The position numbers and the translations under genes are program-made. Below are positions 45,921 through 54,397 of a DNA stretch of 64,000 nt, piece after piece. The stretch is from positions 248,001 through 312,000 of the forward strand of contig NZ_FOIB01000008.1 of the NCBI RefSeq assembly GCF_900111765.1, read 5' to 3'. Numbering within the stretch: the first letter of the stretch is position 1; each line of letters begins with the position of its first letter. Source of the stretch: Myxococcus fulvus. Lineage in GTDB: Bacteria; Myxococcota; Myxococcia; Myxococcales; Myxococcaceae. Under the pieces are notes generated by a model, which saw nothing but the letters and a program-made list of their open reading frames with translations, had not been told where the DNA came from and made no database searches.

Positions 45921-47633
45921 ATGTCTTCCAATCTGGAGCTGACGGCGGCCCCCTCGGAACAGGCGACTGCCCCCGAGAACGAGGCCACTGCTTCAGCCCC
46001 TTCCGAGGTCGAGTCCCCATCCCCCCTGCTGGCCCAGTCGGCCCCCACCGCCCGCGCGCCGGAGCCCCCGTCGGAAGACGAGGCGGACGACGACGAGGAT
46101 GACGACGACGAGGCGGACGCGCTCGACGACACGGGCCTGGGCGCCGTCGAGGAGGTGCTCGCCGCCGCCGAGGCGCAGGACGCGGCCGAGGCCGCCGCCG
46201 ACGAAGAGGTGGAGCAGGTGCCCACCGTGCTCGAGCCCGAGCCCGAGCCGACCCCCTACGAGCGAGAGCTCCACGCGCCCCACGTGCGCTCCACCGGCGA
46301 GCCGGCGGAGATCGACCCGGACGAGCTGGACCCGGACGCGCTCAAGGTGGTGCTGCGGCTGCATCAGCACGGGCACCAGGCGTACCTGGTGGGCGGCTGC
46401 GTGCGGGATTTGCTCCTGGGCCGCAAGCCCAAGGACTTCGACGTGGCCACCAGCGCGCACCCGAACGAGGTGCGCGCCATCTTCCGCAACTGCCGGCTCA
46501 TCGGCCGTCGCTTCCGGCTGGCGCACGTCTACTTCAAGGGTGGGAAGATCATCGAGGTCTCCACCTTCCGCGCGAACCCCACGGAGCTGGAGGCCGCCGC
46601 GCCGGCCGCTCCGGAGGACGAGGGGGAGAGCGGGGGGGATGACCTGCTCATCACCCACGACAACGTCTTCGGCACCGCGCAGCAGGACGCGCGCCGCCGC
46701 GACTTCACCATCAACGGCCTGTTCTACGACGTGAGCGAGGGGCGGGTCATCGACTACGTCCGCGGCCGGCGTGATTTGGACGAGCGCTTCATCCGCACCA
46801 TCGGCGACCCCGAGGTGCGCATGCGCGAGGACCCGGTGCGAATCCTCCGCGCCGTGCGCTTCGCGGCGAAGCTGGACCTGGACATCGAGTCGCGCACGTA
46901 CGCGGCGATGGAGGGCGCGGTGGAGGACCTGCCGCGCTGCGCGCCCGCGCGCCTGTTGGAGGAGACCTTCCGCCTCATCCGCGGCGGGGTGTCCGCGCCC
47001 GCGCTCAAGCTGCTGGACGCGCTCGACGCGCTGAAGCTGCTGTTGCCGCCCGTCAACGCGTACCTCAAGCAGCACGGCAAGGAGGGCGAGAAGACCTTCT
47101 ACGCCTTCGCCCAGGCGCTGGACCGCCGGGTGGCCGCGGGCGAGCCGCTCGACGACGCCATCCTCCTGGAGGCGCTGCTGGTGCCCATCAGCCACTCCGG
47201 GCCTCCGGCCGAGCCGCAGGACGGGGGCCGTCCATCGGTGTCGCAGGTGGTGGAGGAGCTGCTCGCGGGCTTCGTGCAGTCGGCCCGGCTGCCGCGCCGC
47301 ATCGCCGAGCGCTGCCGCATGCTGCTGCTCGCCCAGCGCACGCTGTCGGGGGAGCGCCGTCGCAAGAGCGCGGCCTTCCGTCGGCACCCGCTCTTCGGCG
47401 AGGCGCTCACCGTGTTCGAGATGTCGGTGGAGGCCACCGGCGAGGGCCGTGAGCAGCTGGAGGCGTGGAAGGCCGGCGAGGTGCCGCCCCCGCGCGCCGA
47501 GTCCTCGGAGGGCGAGGGTGGCTCGGAGCCCGGTGGTCAGCGCAAGCGCCGTCGCCGCCGTCGTCGCCGTCGTTCCTCCGGTGAAGGGGCCGCCTCGGCG
47601 GGTTCTTCCGGCTCGGGCGCCGGCGAGGCGTGA
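45921..47633 (+). CDS. pcnB: Poly(A) polymerase PcnB with acidic N-terminal and Arg-rich C-terminal tails
   Basis: 570 residues. The nucleotidyltransferase core (about 120-360) has YLVGGCVRDLLLGRKPKDFDVATSAHP (catalytic DFD), FRNCRLIGRRFRLAHVYF and RRRDFTINGLFYD, closer to PcnB than to CCA enzymes. Residues 1-115 are disordered and strongly acidic (EDEADDDEDDDDEADALDD). The C-terminus ends in a run of eleven Arg/Lys residues and a Gly/Ser tail, like the basic tail of E. coli PcnB but more extreme. It adds 3' poly(A) to RNAs to promote decay. The downstream DMT gene overlaps by GTGA. Confidence 0.88.
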   Translation: MSSNLELTAAPSEQATAPENEATASAPSEVESPSPLLAQSAPTARAPEPPSEDEADDDEDDDDEADALDDTGLGAVEEVLAAAEAQDAAEAAADEEVEQVPTVLEPEPEPTPYERELHAPHVRSTGEPAEIDPDELDPDALKVVLRLHQHGHQAYLVGGCVRDLLLGRKPKDFDVATSAHPNEVRAIFRNCRLIGRRFRLAHVYFKGGKIIEVSTFRANPTELEAAAPAAPEDEGESGGDDLLITHDNVFGTAQQDARRRDFTINGLFYDVSEGRVIDYVRGRRDLDERFIRTIGDPEVRMREDPVRILRAVRFAAKLDLDIESRTYAAMEGAVEDLPRCAPARLLEETFRLIRGGVSAPALKLLDALDALKLLLPPVNAYLKQHGKEGEKTFYAFAQALDRRVAAGEPLDDAILLEALLVPISHSGPPAEPQDGGRPSVSQVVEELLAGFVQSARLPRRIAERCRMLLLAQRTLSGERRRKSAAFRRHPLFGEALTVFEMSVEATGEGREQLEAWKAGEVPPPRAESSEGEGGSEPGGQRKRRRRRRRRRSSGEGAASAGSSGSGAGEA

Positions 47634-48562
47634 GCACCCAGGCGTCGCGCGCGGACGTGTCCCGCGCGCGCGTCTACGGCGGGCTGGTGCTGGGCGTCGT
47701 GGCCGTGTCCTGGGCCGCGCCGCTCATCCGCTTCGCGGAGGCCCCGTCGCTGGCCATCTCCGCGTGGCGCCTCACCTTCGCCGCGGCGCCGCTGCTGGCG
47801 CTCGCGCTGGTGCGAGGGCGCTCGGAGCTGGCCTCCTTCTCCGTGCGCACGTGGGGCTGGCTCCTGCTGTCGGGGCTCGCGCTGGCGCTGCACTTCGCGA
47901 CGTGGATTGCGTCGCTCCAGTACACCACCGTGGCCAGCTCCGTGGCGCTCGTCACCACGCAGCCGGTGTGGGTGACGCTGTTCGCGTGGCTCGCGCTGTC
48001 GGAGCGCGTGGGCTCGCGGGGCGTGGCGGCGCTGGTGCTGTGCCTGTCGGGCAGCGTGCTCATCGGCGCGCGGGACTTCGCGGCCGGCGGCACGGCGCTG
48101 TGGGGGGACCTGCTCGCGGTGGCCGGGGCCATCCTGGCGGCGGTGTACTTCGTCGTGGGCCGCCGCGTGCGCGAGTCCATGTCCCTGGGCACCTACGTGG
48201 GCGTCGTCTACGCGGTGGCGGCGGCGGCGCTGATGCTGGCGCACGGCTTCGTCGACTCGCCGCTGACGGGCTTCTCCTCGCGCACGTGGTGGGTGCTGGC
48301 GGGGCTGGCGCTGGTGCCGCAGCTCATCGGACATTCGCTGCTCAACGCCTCCGTGCGCCACCTGTCCGCGCCCTTCGTTGCGGTGGCGTCGCTGGGCGAG
48401 CCCGTGCTGTCCACCCTGTGGGCGGTGCCGCTGTTGGGCGAGACGCCGGACTGGGTGCAGCTGGTGGGCGGAGGGCTCGCGCTGGTGGGCGTGCTGGTGA
48501 TGTCGCGGGACGAGGCCGCGCGGCAGCCGCCTCCTCCGGACATGGTGCCCGCGGCGGACTGA
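47630..48562 (+). CDS. DMT-superfamily (EamA) transporter
   Basis: 310 residues from GTG 47630, overlapping the pcnB stop. Ten hydrophobic segments in two EamA repeats are apparent; the first has SWAAPLIRFAEAPSLAISAWRL and VASSVALVTTQPVWVTLFAWL, the second VSL-type motifs SAPFVAVASLGEPVLSTLWAVPLLGE. It is an inner-membrane carrier for a small metabolite or amino acid; substrate unknown. Confidence 0.9.
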   Translation: MSTQASRADVSRARVYGGLVLGVVAVSWAAPLIRFAEAPSLAISAWRLTFAAAPLLALALVRGRSELASFSVRTWGWLLLSGLALALHFATWIASLQYTTVASSVALVTTQPVWVTLFAWLALSERVGSRGVAALVLCLSGSVLIGARDFAAGGTALWGDLLAVAGAILAAVYFVVGRRVRESMSLGTYVGVVYAVAAAALMLAHGFVDSPLTGFSSRTWWVLAGLALVPQLIGHSLLNASVRHLSAPFVAVASLGEPVLSTLWAVPLLGETPDWVQLVGGGLALVGVLVMSRDEAARQPPPPDMVPAAD

Positions 48563-48571
48563 GGCGCGGCC

Positions 48572-49780
48572 TCAGCGCTTCGGGGGCGTCTTGTCCACGG
48601 GGCGCTCGGAGCGGTGCGCGTCGTCGCTCGGGGCGTCGGTGCCCGCGATGTCCGCCATCGTAATCGCCTTGCTGCCGAAGCGCTCCGCGATGCGGTCCAT
48701 CGCCGCGTTGAGCTTGGCGGTGCGCGGCGGGGCGGCCGGGAAGAGGCCCAGCTGCGGTGGGGCCTCGTCGAGCTGCACGCTCACCCCGGTGAGGCGGATG
48801 GGCTTGCCCTCGTGCGCGCGCTCCAAGAGCTCCAGCGCCGCGCGGTAGAGCGTCTGTCCATCATCCGTCACCTCGCGCAGCGTGGTGCGGCGGGTGAGCA
48901 GGGTGAAGTCGGAGAGCTTCAGCTTGAGCTGCACCACGCGCCCCTGCACGCCCGCGCGCCGCAGCCGCCGTGCCACCCGCAGGGCCTGCGCGTGGATGTG
49001 AGGCTTCAGGGCCTCCACGCCGACGAGGTCCTCCTCGAAGGTGTCCTCGGCGCCCACGCTCTTGGCGGCGCGGTCCGGCACGACGTCGCGCGCGTCGATG
49101 CCCTGGGCCAGCTCCCACAGGTGCCGGCCGCTGGTGCCCAGCCGCTGCTCCAGCCAGGCCACGTCCTTCGTGGACACGTCGCCGATGGTCTTCAGCCCCG
49201 CGCGCTGGAGCGCCTCCTCCGTCTTGGGCCCCACGCCCCACAGCCGCGACACCGGCAGCCCCGCGAGGAAGGCCACCGTCTCCTCGGCGCGCACCTCCCG
49301 CTGGCCGTTGGGCTTGGCCAGGTCTGAAGCAATCTTCGCCACGAACTTCACCGTGGCGATGCCCGCGGAGGAGGGCAGCTGGAGCTCGTCCGCGATGTCC
49401 TTGCGGATGCGCCGCGCGATGTCCGAGGGCGCGCCGAACAGGCCCACCGAGGCGGTGACGTCCAGGAAGGCCTCGTCCAGCGACAAGGGCTCGATGAGCG
49501 GCGTGTAGCGCTCGAAGATGGCGAAGACCTGCTCGCTGGCCTCCGCGTACGCGGGGAAGCGTGGCTTCACCACGATGGCGTGCGGCGCGGCCTTCACCGC
49601 GCGGGCCATGGGCATGGCGCTTCTCACGCCGAAGGGCCTGACTTCGTAGGACGCGGCGACGACGACGCCCCGCTGCGCATGGCCGCCCACGATGAGCGGT
49701 TTGCCCTTCAGGGCCGGGTTGTCCCGCTGCTCCACGGACGCATAGAAAGCGTCCATGTCCACGTGGATGATGGCTCTCAT
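48572..49780 (-). CDS. dinB: DNA polymerase IV DinB
   Basis: 402 residues from ATG 49780. Y-family polymerase: IIHVDMDAFYASVEQRDNP (metal Asp), YSLDEAFLDV-type motif as PLSLDEAFLDVTAS, a GIATVKFVAKIASDLAKPNGQ palm region and a little-finger domain. The C-terminus has an unusual tail of about 60 residues beyond QLGLF, a beta-clamp-binding motif (PPQLGLFPAAP). It carries out error-prone bypass synthesis. I found no clear LexA box. The Shine-Dalgarno is poor. Confidence 0.94.
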   Translation of the reverse strand: MRAIIHVDMDAFYASVEQRDNPALKGKPLIVGGHAQRGVVVAASYEVRPFGVRSAMPMARAVKAAPHAIVVKPRFPAYAEASEQVFAIFERYTPLIEPLSLDEAFLDVTASVGLFGAPSDIARRIRKDIADELQLPSSAGIATVKFVAKIASDLAKPNGQREVRAEETVAFLAGLPVSRLWGVGPKTEEALQRAGLKTIGDVSTKDVAWLEQRLGTSGRHLWELAQGIDARDVVPDRAAKSVGAEDTFEEDLVGVEALKPHIHAQALRVARRLRRAGVQGRVVQLKLKLSDFTLLTRRTTLREVTDDGQTLYRAALELLERAHEGKPIRLTGVSVQLDEAPPQLGLFPAAPPRTAKLNAAMDRIAERFGSKAITMADIAGTDAPSDDAHRSERPVDKTPPKR

Positions 49781-49838
49781 TGCAGGAGCCACTCTACCGG
49801 CTCTGTCTGACGTTTCCGGACTCGTAAGACGCTCCAGG

Positions 49839-50822
49839 TCAGGGGCGCTCGCTGTCGAGCATGTGCATCTGCTCGGCCCCATACCGCTCGCCGGTGAAAG
49901 CCACCAGAGACTCGAGGGCGGAGACGTCCTCACGGGACAGCGGACGTGCCAGGGCGGCGAGCGCGTCCTCGAGCTGGGCGACGCGCCGGGCGCCGATGAT
50001 GGGGACGAAGCCGGGCTGACGCGCGAGCACCCAGGCGATGGCGAGCTGTGCGGGCGACATATCCCGCTCCTGGGCGAAGCGATGCAGCGCCTGCACCGAG
50101 GCCTCGTTCTTGGCGCGGTGCTCGCCGCTGAAGCGGGGCAGGTGCGCGCGGAAGTCTCCCGCGCCGGTGGGCTTGCTTCCGGTGAGCAGGCCGCGCGAGA
50201 GGACGCCGTAGAGCGTGGCGCCGACGCCCAGCTCCCTGAGGGCGGGGAAGAGGCTCGTCTCCGGGCCTCGGCTGGCGAGGGAGTACTCGAGCTGCACGTC
50301 GACGATGGGATGCACGCGCCAGGCGCGCCGCACCGTCTCCGCGCCGACCTCCGACAGGGCGATGTGCCGCACGTAGCCGGCCTTCACCAGCTCGGCGATG
50401 GCGCCGATGGTCTCCTCGATGGGGACGTTCGGGTCCAGCCGGGCGGGCCGGTAGATGTCGATGACGTCCACGCCCAATCGCTTGAGTGAATAGGCGGCGA
50501 AGTTCTTCACGGCCACGGGGCGCAGGTCGATGCCGCCCCAGCTGCCGTCCGGTCCACGCATGGCGCCGAACTTGACGGAGAGCTGGACCTTCTCGCGGCG
50601 GCCGGCGATGGCGCGGCCCACGAGCAGCTCGTTGTGGCCCATGCCGTAGAAGTCCCCGGTGTCGAGCAGCGTCACGCCGCGCTCCAGGGCCGTGTGGATC
50701 GTGCGGAGGCTCTCCGCATCATCCGTGGCGCCATACATCCCGGACATGCCCATGCAGCCCAGTCCGAGCCGGAAGACCTCCGGTCCCGTGCTCCCCAGCT
50801 TCACCGTGTGCTTCGTGTCCAT
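49839..50822 (-). CDS. Aldo/keto reductase without the usual catalytic His
   Basis: 327 residues from ATG 50822 (AGGAG upstream). Fold markers: FRLGLGCMGMSGMYG, TALERGVTLLDTGDFYG (catalytic Asp and Tyr) and Lys in LSVKFG. The strand that normally reads LYYLHRVDP is IYRPARLDP here, so the tetrad His is Ala. I recall the same YRPARLD block in a subfamily of NADPH-dependent reductases, so the loss may be a family trait. The substrate is unknown. It diverges from a LysR gene across an 81-base region with a palindrome, so the LysR protein probably controls it. Confidence 0.88.
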   Translation of the reverse strand: MDTKHTVKLGSTGPEVFRLGLGCMGMSGMYGATDDAESLRTIHTALERGVTLLDTGDFYGMGHNELLVGRAIAGRREKVQLSVKFGAMRGPDGSWGGIDLRPVAVKNFAAYSLKRLGVDVIDIYRPARLDPNVPIEETIGAIAELVKAGYVRHIALSEVGAETVRRAWRVHPIVDVQLEYSLASRGPETSLFPALRELGVGATLYGVLSRGLLTGSKPTGAGDFRAHLPRFSGEHRAKNEASVQALHRFAQERDMSPAQLAIAWVLARQPGFVPIIGARRVAQLEDALAALARPLSREDVSALESLVAFTGERYGAEQMHMLDSERP

Positions 50823-50869
50823 GTGCGTCTCCTGGTTCGTTGCGACCCGGGAAAGGTGAGGCATCGCCA

Positions 50870-50899
50870 GGGTTGAATCCAATCAATAGGATGGAACCC
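50870..50899. promoter_or_regulatory. LysR-type operator between the reductase and lysR genes
   Basis: GGGTTGAATCC and GGATGGAACCC form an inverted repeat (9 of 11 positions) around 8 bases of AT-rich centre (AATCAATA), directly before the LysR ATG and 47 bases from the reductase ATG. This is the usual place for autoregulation plus divergent activation. Confidence 0.6.
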
Positions 50900-50903
50900 T
50901 CAC

Positions 50904-51824
50904 ATGAACGCCCTCTATGAGAAGTCGCTCGACCTGAACCTGCTGAGAGTCTTCGTCGTGGTGGCGGAGGCGGGCAGCGTCACGGCGGCGGCCGCTCGGC
51001 TGTACCTCACCCAGCCGGCGGTGAGCGCGGCGCTCCGGCGACTGACCGAGGCCGTGGGTGCCCCCCTGTTCGTGCGCAGCGGCCGGGGGCTGGCGTTGAG
51101 CGCGCGGGGCCGGCGGCTGCTCGCCACCGCGAGGCCCCACCTGGAGGCGCTGGTGGAGGCGGCGCTCTCCCCCGCGGCGTTCGACCCTGGCACGAGCGAG
51201 CGCACGGTGCGCCTGGGGCTCTCCGACGCGAGCGAGTCGTGGCTGCTGCCCCGGCTGCTGGAGGTCCTCGCGCGCGAGGCGCCGAGGATGAGGCTGGTGG
51301 TGCTGCCCGCGCAGTTCCGGAACGTGGGGGCGCTCTTGAGCACGTCCGCCGTGGACGTGGCGATGACGGTGGCGGACGAGCTGCCGCCGAACATCCGCAG
51401 GCTGAAGCTCTTCCACGAGGGCTTCGTCTGCCTCTACGACCCGCGCCACGCGCGGCCGGGGAAGCGCTTCACGCTGGAGCGCTACCTGGAGCACGAGCAC
51501 GTCATCGTCTCGTACAACGGCGACTTGCGCGGCGTGGTGGAGGACGCGTTGGGGCTGCAGCGCAAGGTCCGCGTGTCGATTCCCTCGTTCCACGGGGTGG
51601 GGGACCTGGTGGAAGGGAGCGCGCTCTTGGCCACGGTGCCGGGGATGGTGGCGCGCCAGGTGGTGGCGTTGCGCCCGGCGCTGCGGACGGTGAAGCTGCC
51701 CTTCGCGGTGGAGGGCTCGCCCCTGGAGCTGTTCTGGCGCGTCACGTCCGAGGACGACGAGGCCCTGCGCTTCATCCGCGAACACGTGGTCCGGATTGCC
51801 CGGAGCCCGGGGCCCTCGCCCTGA
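50904..51824 (+). CDS. LysR-family transcriptional regulator
   Basis: 306 residues. An N-terminal winged helix-turn-helix (LDLNLLRVFVVVAEAGSVTAAAARLYLTQPAVSAALRRL) is followed by a periplasmic-binding-protein-like sensor domain (about 95-300). Divergent from the aldo/keto reductase gene; the shared palindrome is the likely target. The inducer is unknown. The HAD gene starts 11 bases later and may be co-transcribed. Confidence 0.93.
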   Translation: MNALYEKSLDLNLLRVFVVVAEAGSVTAAAARLYLTQPAVSAALRRLTEAVGAPLFVRSGRGLALSARGRRLLATARPHLEALVEAALSPAAFDPGTSERTVRLGLSDASESWLLPRLLEVLAREAPRMRLVVLPAQFRNVGALLSTSAVDVAMTVADELPPNIRRLKLFHEGFVCLYDPRHARPGKRFTLERYLEHEHVIVSYNGDLRGVVEDALGLQRKVRVSIPSFHGVGDLVEGSALLATVPGMVARQVVALRPALRTVKLPFAVEGSPLELFWRVTSEDDEALRFIREHVVRIARSPGPSP

Positions 51825-51835
51825 GCGGTTCTGCT

Positions 51836-52519
51836 ATGACTTCGAGTCGCTCCCCGGTGGACCCCCGCCCACCGACGACAGCTCCCCGCATGACGCCCTT
51901 TCGACTGGTCATCTTCGACTTCGACGGCACCCTGGCGGACTCGCTGCCGTGGTTCCGCTCCATCTTGAACGACGTGGCCGACCGCTTCGGGTTCAAGCGC
52001 TTGTCGCCCGAGGAGCTGGAGGCGCTCCGCGGGCTGTCCGGCCACGACATCCTGGCGAAGGCGAAGGTGCCCATGTGGCGGCTGCCCTCCATCGTCAACC
52101 ACATGCGCAAGGAGAAGCTGGCGGCCGCGTCGTCGACGCCCCTGTTCCCCGGGGTGCCGGAGCTGCTCGCGGACCTGAAGGGCGCGGGCGTCACCGTGGC
52201 CATCATCAGCTCCGACAGCGAGGCCTCCGTGCGCGCGGTGCTGGGGGAGTGCGCCAGGGATGTGGCGCACTTCGACTGTGGCGCCGCCCTCTTCGGGAAG
52301 GCCGCGAAGTTCCGCCGCATGGTGAAGCGCGTGAAGGTCCCTCCCAGCGAGGTCCTCTCCGTGGGCGACGAGATTCGCGACCTCGACGCGGCCCGGGAGG
52401 CGGGCATCCCCGCGGCGGCGGTGGCGTGGGGCTACACGCTGCCGGAGGCGCTGGCCCGGCACTCGCCGGACCACCTGTTCCGCTCCCTGGACGAGCTGCG
52501 CGCCGCGCTCCTGGGCTGA
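51836..52519 (+). CDS. HAD-family phosphatase, Gph/PGP-like
   Basis: 227 residues from ATG 51836; ATG 51890 is possible but has no ribosome site. Motif I is VIFDFDGTLADSLPW, motif II VAIISSDSE, motif III Lys in KAAKFRRM and motif IV SVGDEIRDLDAAREAGI. A small helical cap (30-100) suggests phosphoglycolate phosphatase-like or carbamoyl-phosphate phosphatase-like function; the exact substrate is not shown. Confidence 0.87.
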   Translation: MTSSRSPVDPRPPTTAPRMTPFRLVIFDFDGTLADSLPWFRSILNDVADRFGFKRLSPEELEALRGLSGHDILAKAKVPMWRLPSIVNHMRKEKLAAASSTPLFPGVPELLADLKGAGVTVAIISSDSEASVRAVLGECARDVAHFDCGAALFGKAAKFRRMVKRVKVPPSEVLSVGDEIRDLDAAREAGIPAAAVAWGYTLPEALARHSPDHLFRSLDELRAALLG

Positions 52520-52578
52520 AACGCACGGGCGGAGGGAAGGCCCATGGGGCCCGCCCTCCGCTCGGGGATTGCGTCGGC

Positions 52579-53211
52579 TCAGCTTCGCTGCGCGTAGAAC
52601 TCGACGATGAACGGCTCGTTCACGTCGACGGGAATCTCCTCGCGCTCGGGCAGGCGCGCGTAGCGCAGGCCCTCGCCGTCGCCGAGCACCTGCACGTAGG
52701 GCGGCACGTTGCGGCCCTTCATGCGCTCGAACGACTCACGGACGATGGTCAGCTTCAGGTGCGCGGCGTGGTACTTCACCTCGCTGCCCGGCTTGACGCG
52801 GAAGCTGGGGATGTCCGTCGCGGCGCCGTTGACCTGGAAGTAGCCGTGGCGCACGAACTGACGCGCCTGGCGGATGCTGGTGGCCAGCCCCGCGCGCAGG
52901 ATGAGCGAGTCCAGCCGGCTCTCCAGCAGCTGCAGCAGCACCGTGCCCGTGTTGCCGGGCGAGCGGCGCGCCTCCATGAACGCGCGCCGGCACTGCTTCT
53001 CCAGGAGGCCGTAGTAGAGCTTCAGCTTCTGCTTCTCACGCAGGCGGCGCGAGAAGTCGCTGTTGCCCATGCGGGCCGTGGCGCCGTGCTGGCCGGGCGG
53101 GTAGGGCCTGCGCAGCACCGGGTCCTTGTCCGGATCCTTCGCGGTGATTCGCGAAAGAGGAATCCCCAGTCGTCGGCACATCTTGCCCCTTGGTCCCAAG
53201 TCACGCGCCAC
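52579..53211 (-). CDS. rpsD: Ribosomal protein S4, cysteine-poor form outside the alpha operon
   Basis: 210 residues from GTG 53211, with GGAGG seven bases upstream. It has [45 protein letters not shown] and the S4 RNA-binding domain ([24 protein letters not shown]). The N-terminal zinc-knuckle cysteines of zinc-bound S4 are missing (only Cys12 remains), so it is a zinc-free form. It stands alone, without rpsM, rpsK, rpoA or rplQ, which suggests a second, conditional S4. A Fur-family-like palindrome lies 47 bases upstream of the start codon. Zinc or iron control is inferred. Confidence 0.92.
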   Translation of the reverse strand: MARDLGPRGKMCRRLGIPLSRITAKDPDKDPVLRRPYPPGQHGATARMGNSDFSRRLREKQKLKLYYGLLEKQCRRAFMEARRSPGNTGTVLLQLLESRLDSLILRAGLATSIRQARQFVRHGYFQVNGAATDIPSFRVKPGSEVKYHAAHLKLTIVRESFERMKGRNVPPYVQVLGDGEGLRYARLPEREEIPVDVNEPFIVEFYAQRS

Positions 53212-53257
53212 GTCGTGTCCTCCGTCTCCGGCCCGGTGCTGTCAGGCTCAGTTGATT

Positions 53258-53274
53258 TTGATAATCAGTATCAA
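53258..53274. promoter_or_regulatory. Fur/Zur-family-like operator upstream of the S4 gene
   Basis: TTGATAATCAGTATCAA has perfect outer arms TTGATA/TATCAA. Its 15-base centre, TGATAATCAGTATCA, differs from the classical 7-1-7 Fur box TGATAATCATTATCA at one base. Flanking repeats of ATCA (to 53288) could allow a second dimer. Such an AT-rich block is exceptional in this DNA. Whether Fur, Zur or PerR binds cannot be told from the sequence. Confidence 0.65.
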
Positions 53275-53538
53275 TATCAAGATCAGTACCGTGAAACCGG
53301 CCCGTGGGTCAAGGGGGTCGTGGACTCGGGGTGCGGGGCGTTTCGCGGAGGACGTGGAGGGGAGGGTGTGCGGCGTGGGGCCTGACGGGTTGGGGAGGGG
53401 CAGGACGGGCTTGCCCGGGTTCGCGCGTGGAGGGGCGGCGGCGCCGTGGTTGGGTTTGACCCGGCCTTGACGCGTGCTGCCGCGAGACGTGTCTGCCTTT
53501 GTGGAGGTTTTCGAGGGCAGCGGACGAATGGTCCGTCG

Positions 53539-53551
53539 AGACACCGTGTCT
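53539..53551. promoter_or_regulatory. Palindrome AGACACCGTGTCT upstream of the lipoprotein cluster
   Basis: A perfect 13-base palindrome with GACAC/GTGTC half-sites. A second copy of the same half-sites lies about 40 bases downstream at 53579-53592. Confidence 0.5.
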
Positions 53552-53576
53552 TGCGATTTGCGTGGGTTGGTCATTC

Positions 53577-53606
53577 TTGACACGGGTGTGTCGGAACGGG
53601 TTACAG
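53577..53606 (+). promoter_or_regulatory. Promoter with embedded GACAC-GGGT-GTGTC operator
   Basis: TTGACA, 18 bases, TTACAG form a sigma-70-like promoter. The palindrome GACACGGGTGTGTC (53579-53592) starts within the -35 box and covers the spacer, where a bound protein would block polymerase. Confidence 0.5.
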
Positions 53607-53615
53607 CGGCCCGTG

Positions 53616-53645
53616 TTGTGAGGGGTTGCGGGAAGGGCATAGAGT
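53616..53645 (+). promoter_or_regulatory. Second possible promoter before the first small lipoprotein gene
   Basis: TTGTGA, 18 bases, TAGAGT; a start near 53652 would give a 27-base leader containing GGAGAGA before ATG 53679. The rest of 53212-53678 holds no convincing gene. Confidence 0.35.
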
Positions 53646-53678
53646 CGCGGCCCTCCCTTTCCCGGAGAGACTCACGCC

Positions 53679-54281
53679 ATGACTGTCTTCAAGAAGCTTG
53701 TCTGGGCTTGCGCCGCCGTGTCCCTGTCCGCCTGTGGTGGTCTCGAGTCGTCCTCGCCCGAGGAGTCGTTGGGGGCGCGTGAGGACGCGCTGACGACCAG
53801 CTCCTTCGGGGGCTGTAGCTTCACCATCTCCTCGGCGGTGATTCCCGGAGAGCTCCCGCCGCGCTACGCCATCACCCTGACGCGCGCCGCCTCCGGCACG
53901 TGTCCCCACGCGGCGGGCAGCGTGGAGCTGGGGCGCTCCTACAACACGCCGCACATCGCCGTGCTGGGGACGGGTGTGGGGCTGGCGACGGCCTTCTCGA
54001 CGAAGCACTCCCCCAGCGGCAGCGCCAACACGCAGTGCCGCGTCAACCACATCGACCCGGCGACGCTCGCCAAGGTGCGCGACGACACCATCGTGGTGAA
54101 CTTCGGCGCGGGCAACGTCCCCGTGTGCAACCTGGACAAGACGGACGCCGGCGCCACGCTGGTGGTCTACGGGACGAAGACGGGGCCGCTGCCGGGGGAG
54201 ACGGGCAGCGGCAGCAACTACGTGGCCACGTACTACAACTACTTCACCAGCACGACGCCACCCGTCTACTACGCCTATTGA
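53679..54281 (+). CDS. Lipoprotein of unknown function (first of three)
   Basis: 200 residues behind GGAGAGA. The signal MTVFKKLVWACAAVSLSAC is lipidated at Cys19, then Gly-Gly. The mature protein has four cysteines (near 46, 75, 120 and 150), two probable disulfides and a beta-rich pattern (AGSVELGRSYNTPHIAVLGTGVG; GATLVVYGTKTG), with a Tyr-rich end. I do not recognise a family. Two shorter lipoprotein genes follow on the same strand. Confidence 0.82.
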   Translation: MTVFKKLVWACAAVSLSACGGLESSSPEESLGAREDALTTSSFGGCSFTISSAVIPGELPPRYAITLTRAASGTCPHAAGSVELGRSYNTPHIAVLGTGVGLATAFSTKHSPSGSANTQCRVNHIDPATLAKVRDDTIVVNFGAGNVPVCNLDKTDAGATLVVYGTKTGPLPGETGSGSNYVATYYNYFTSTTPPVYYAY

Positions 54282-54397
54282 CGCAGGATGTGGGCCCGCG
54301 GGGTGTCTGGCTCCGTGGGCCCGCATGGGCGGGGCGCACTCTGGGTGTGTTAGGGTGGAGGGTCCGTACCACCCGAAAACAGTCCCTGGAGGCACGA

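Noticed and set aside
53248-53640. Minus-strand frame ending in a Leu/Ile repeat upstream of the S4 gene
   Set aside because: The Leu/Ile run is the translation of the AT-rich Fur-like box; no start signal or protein-like body.
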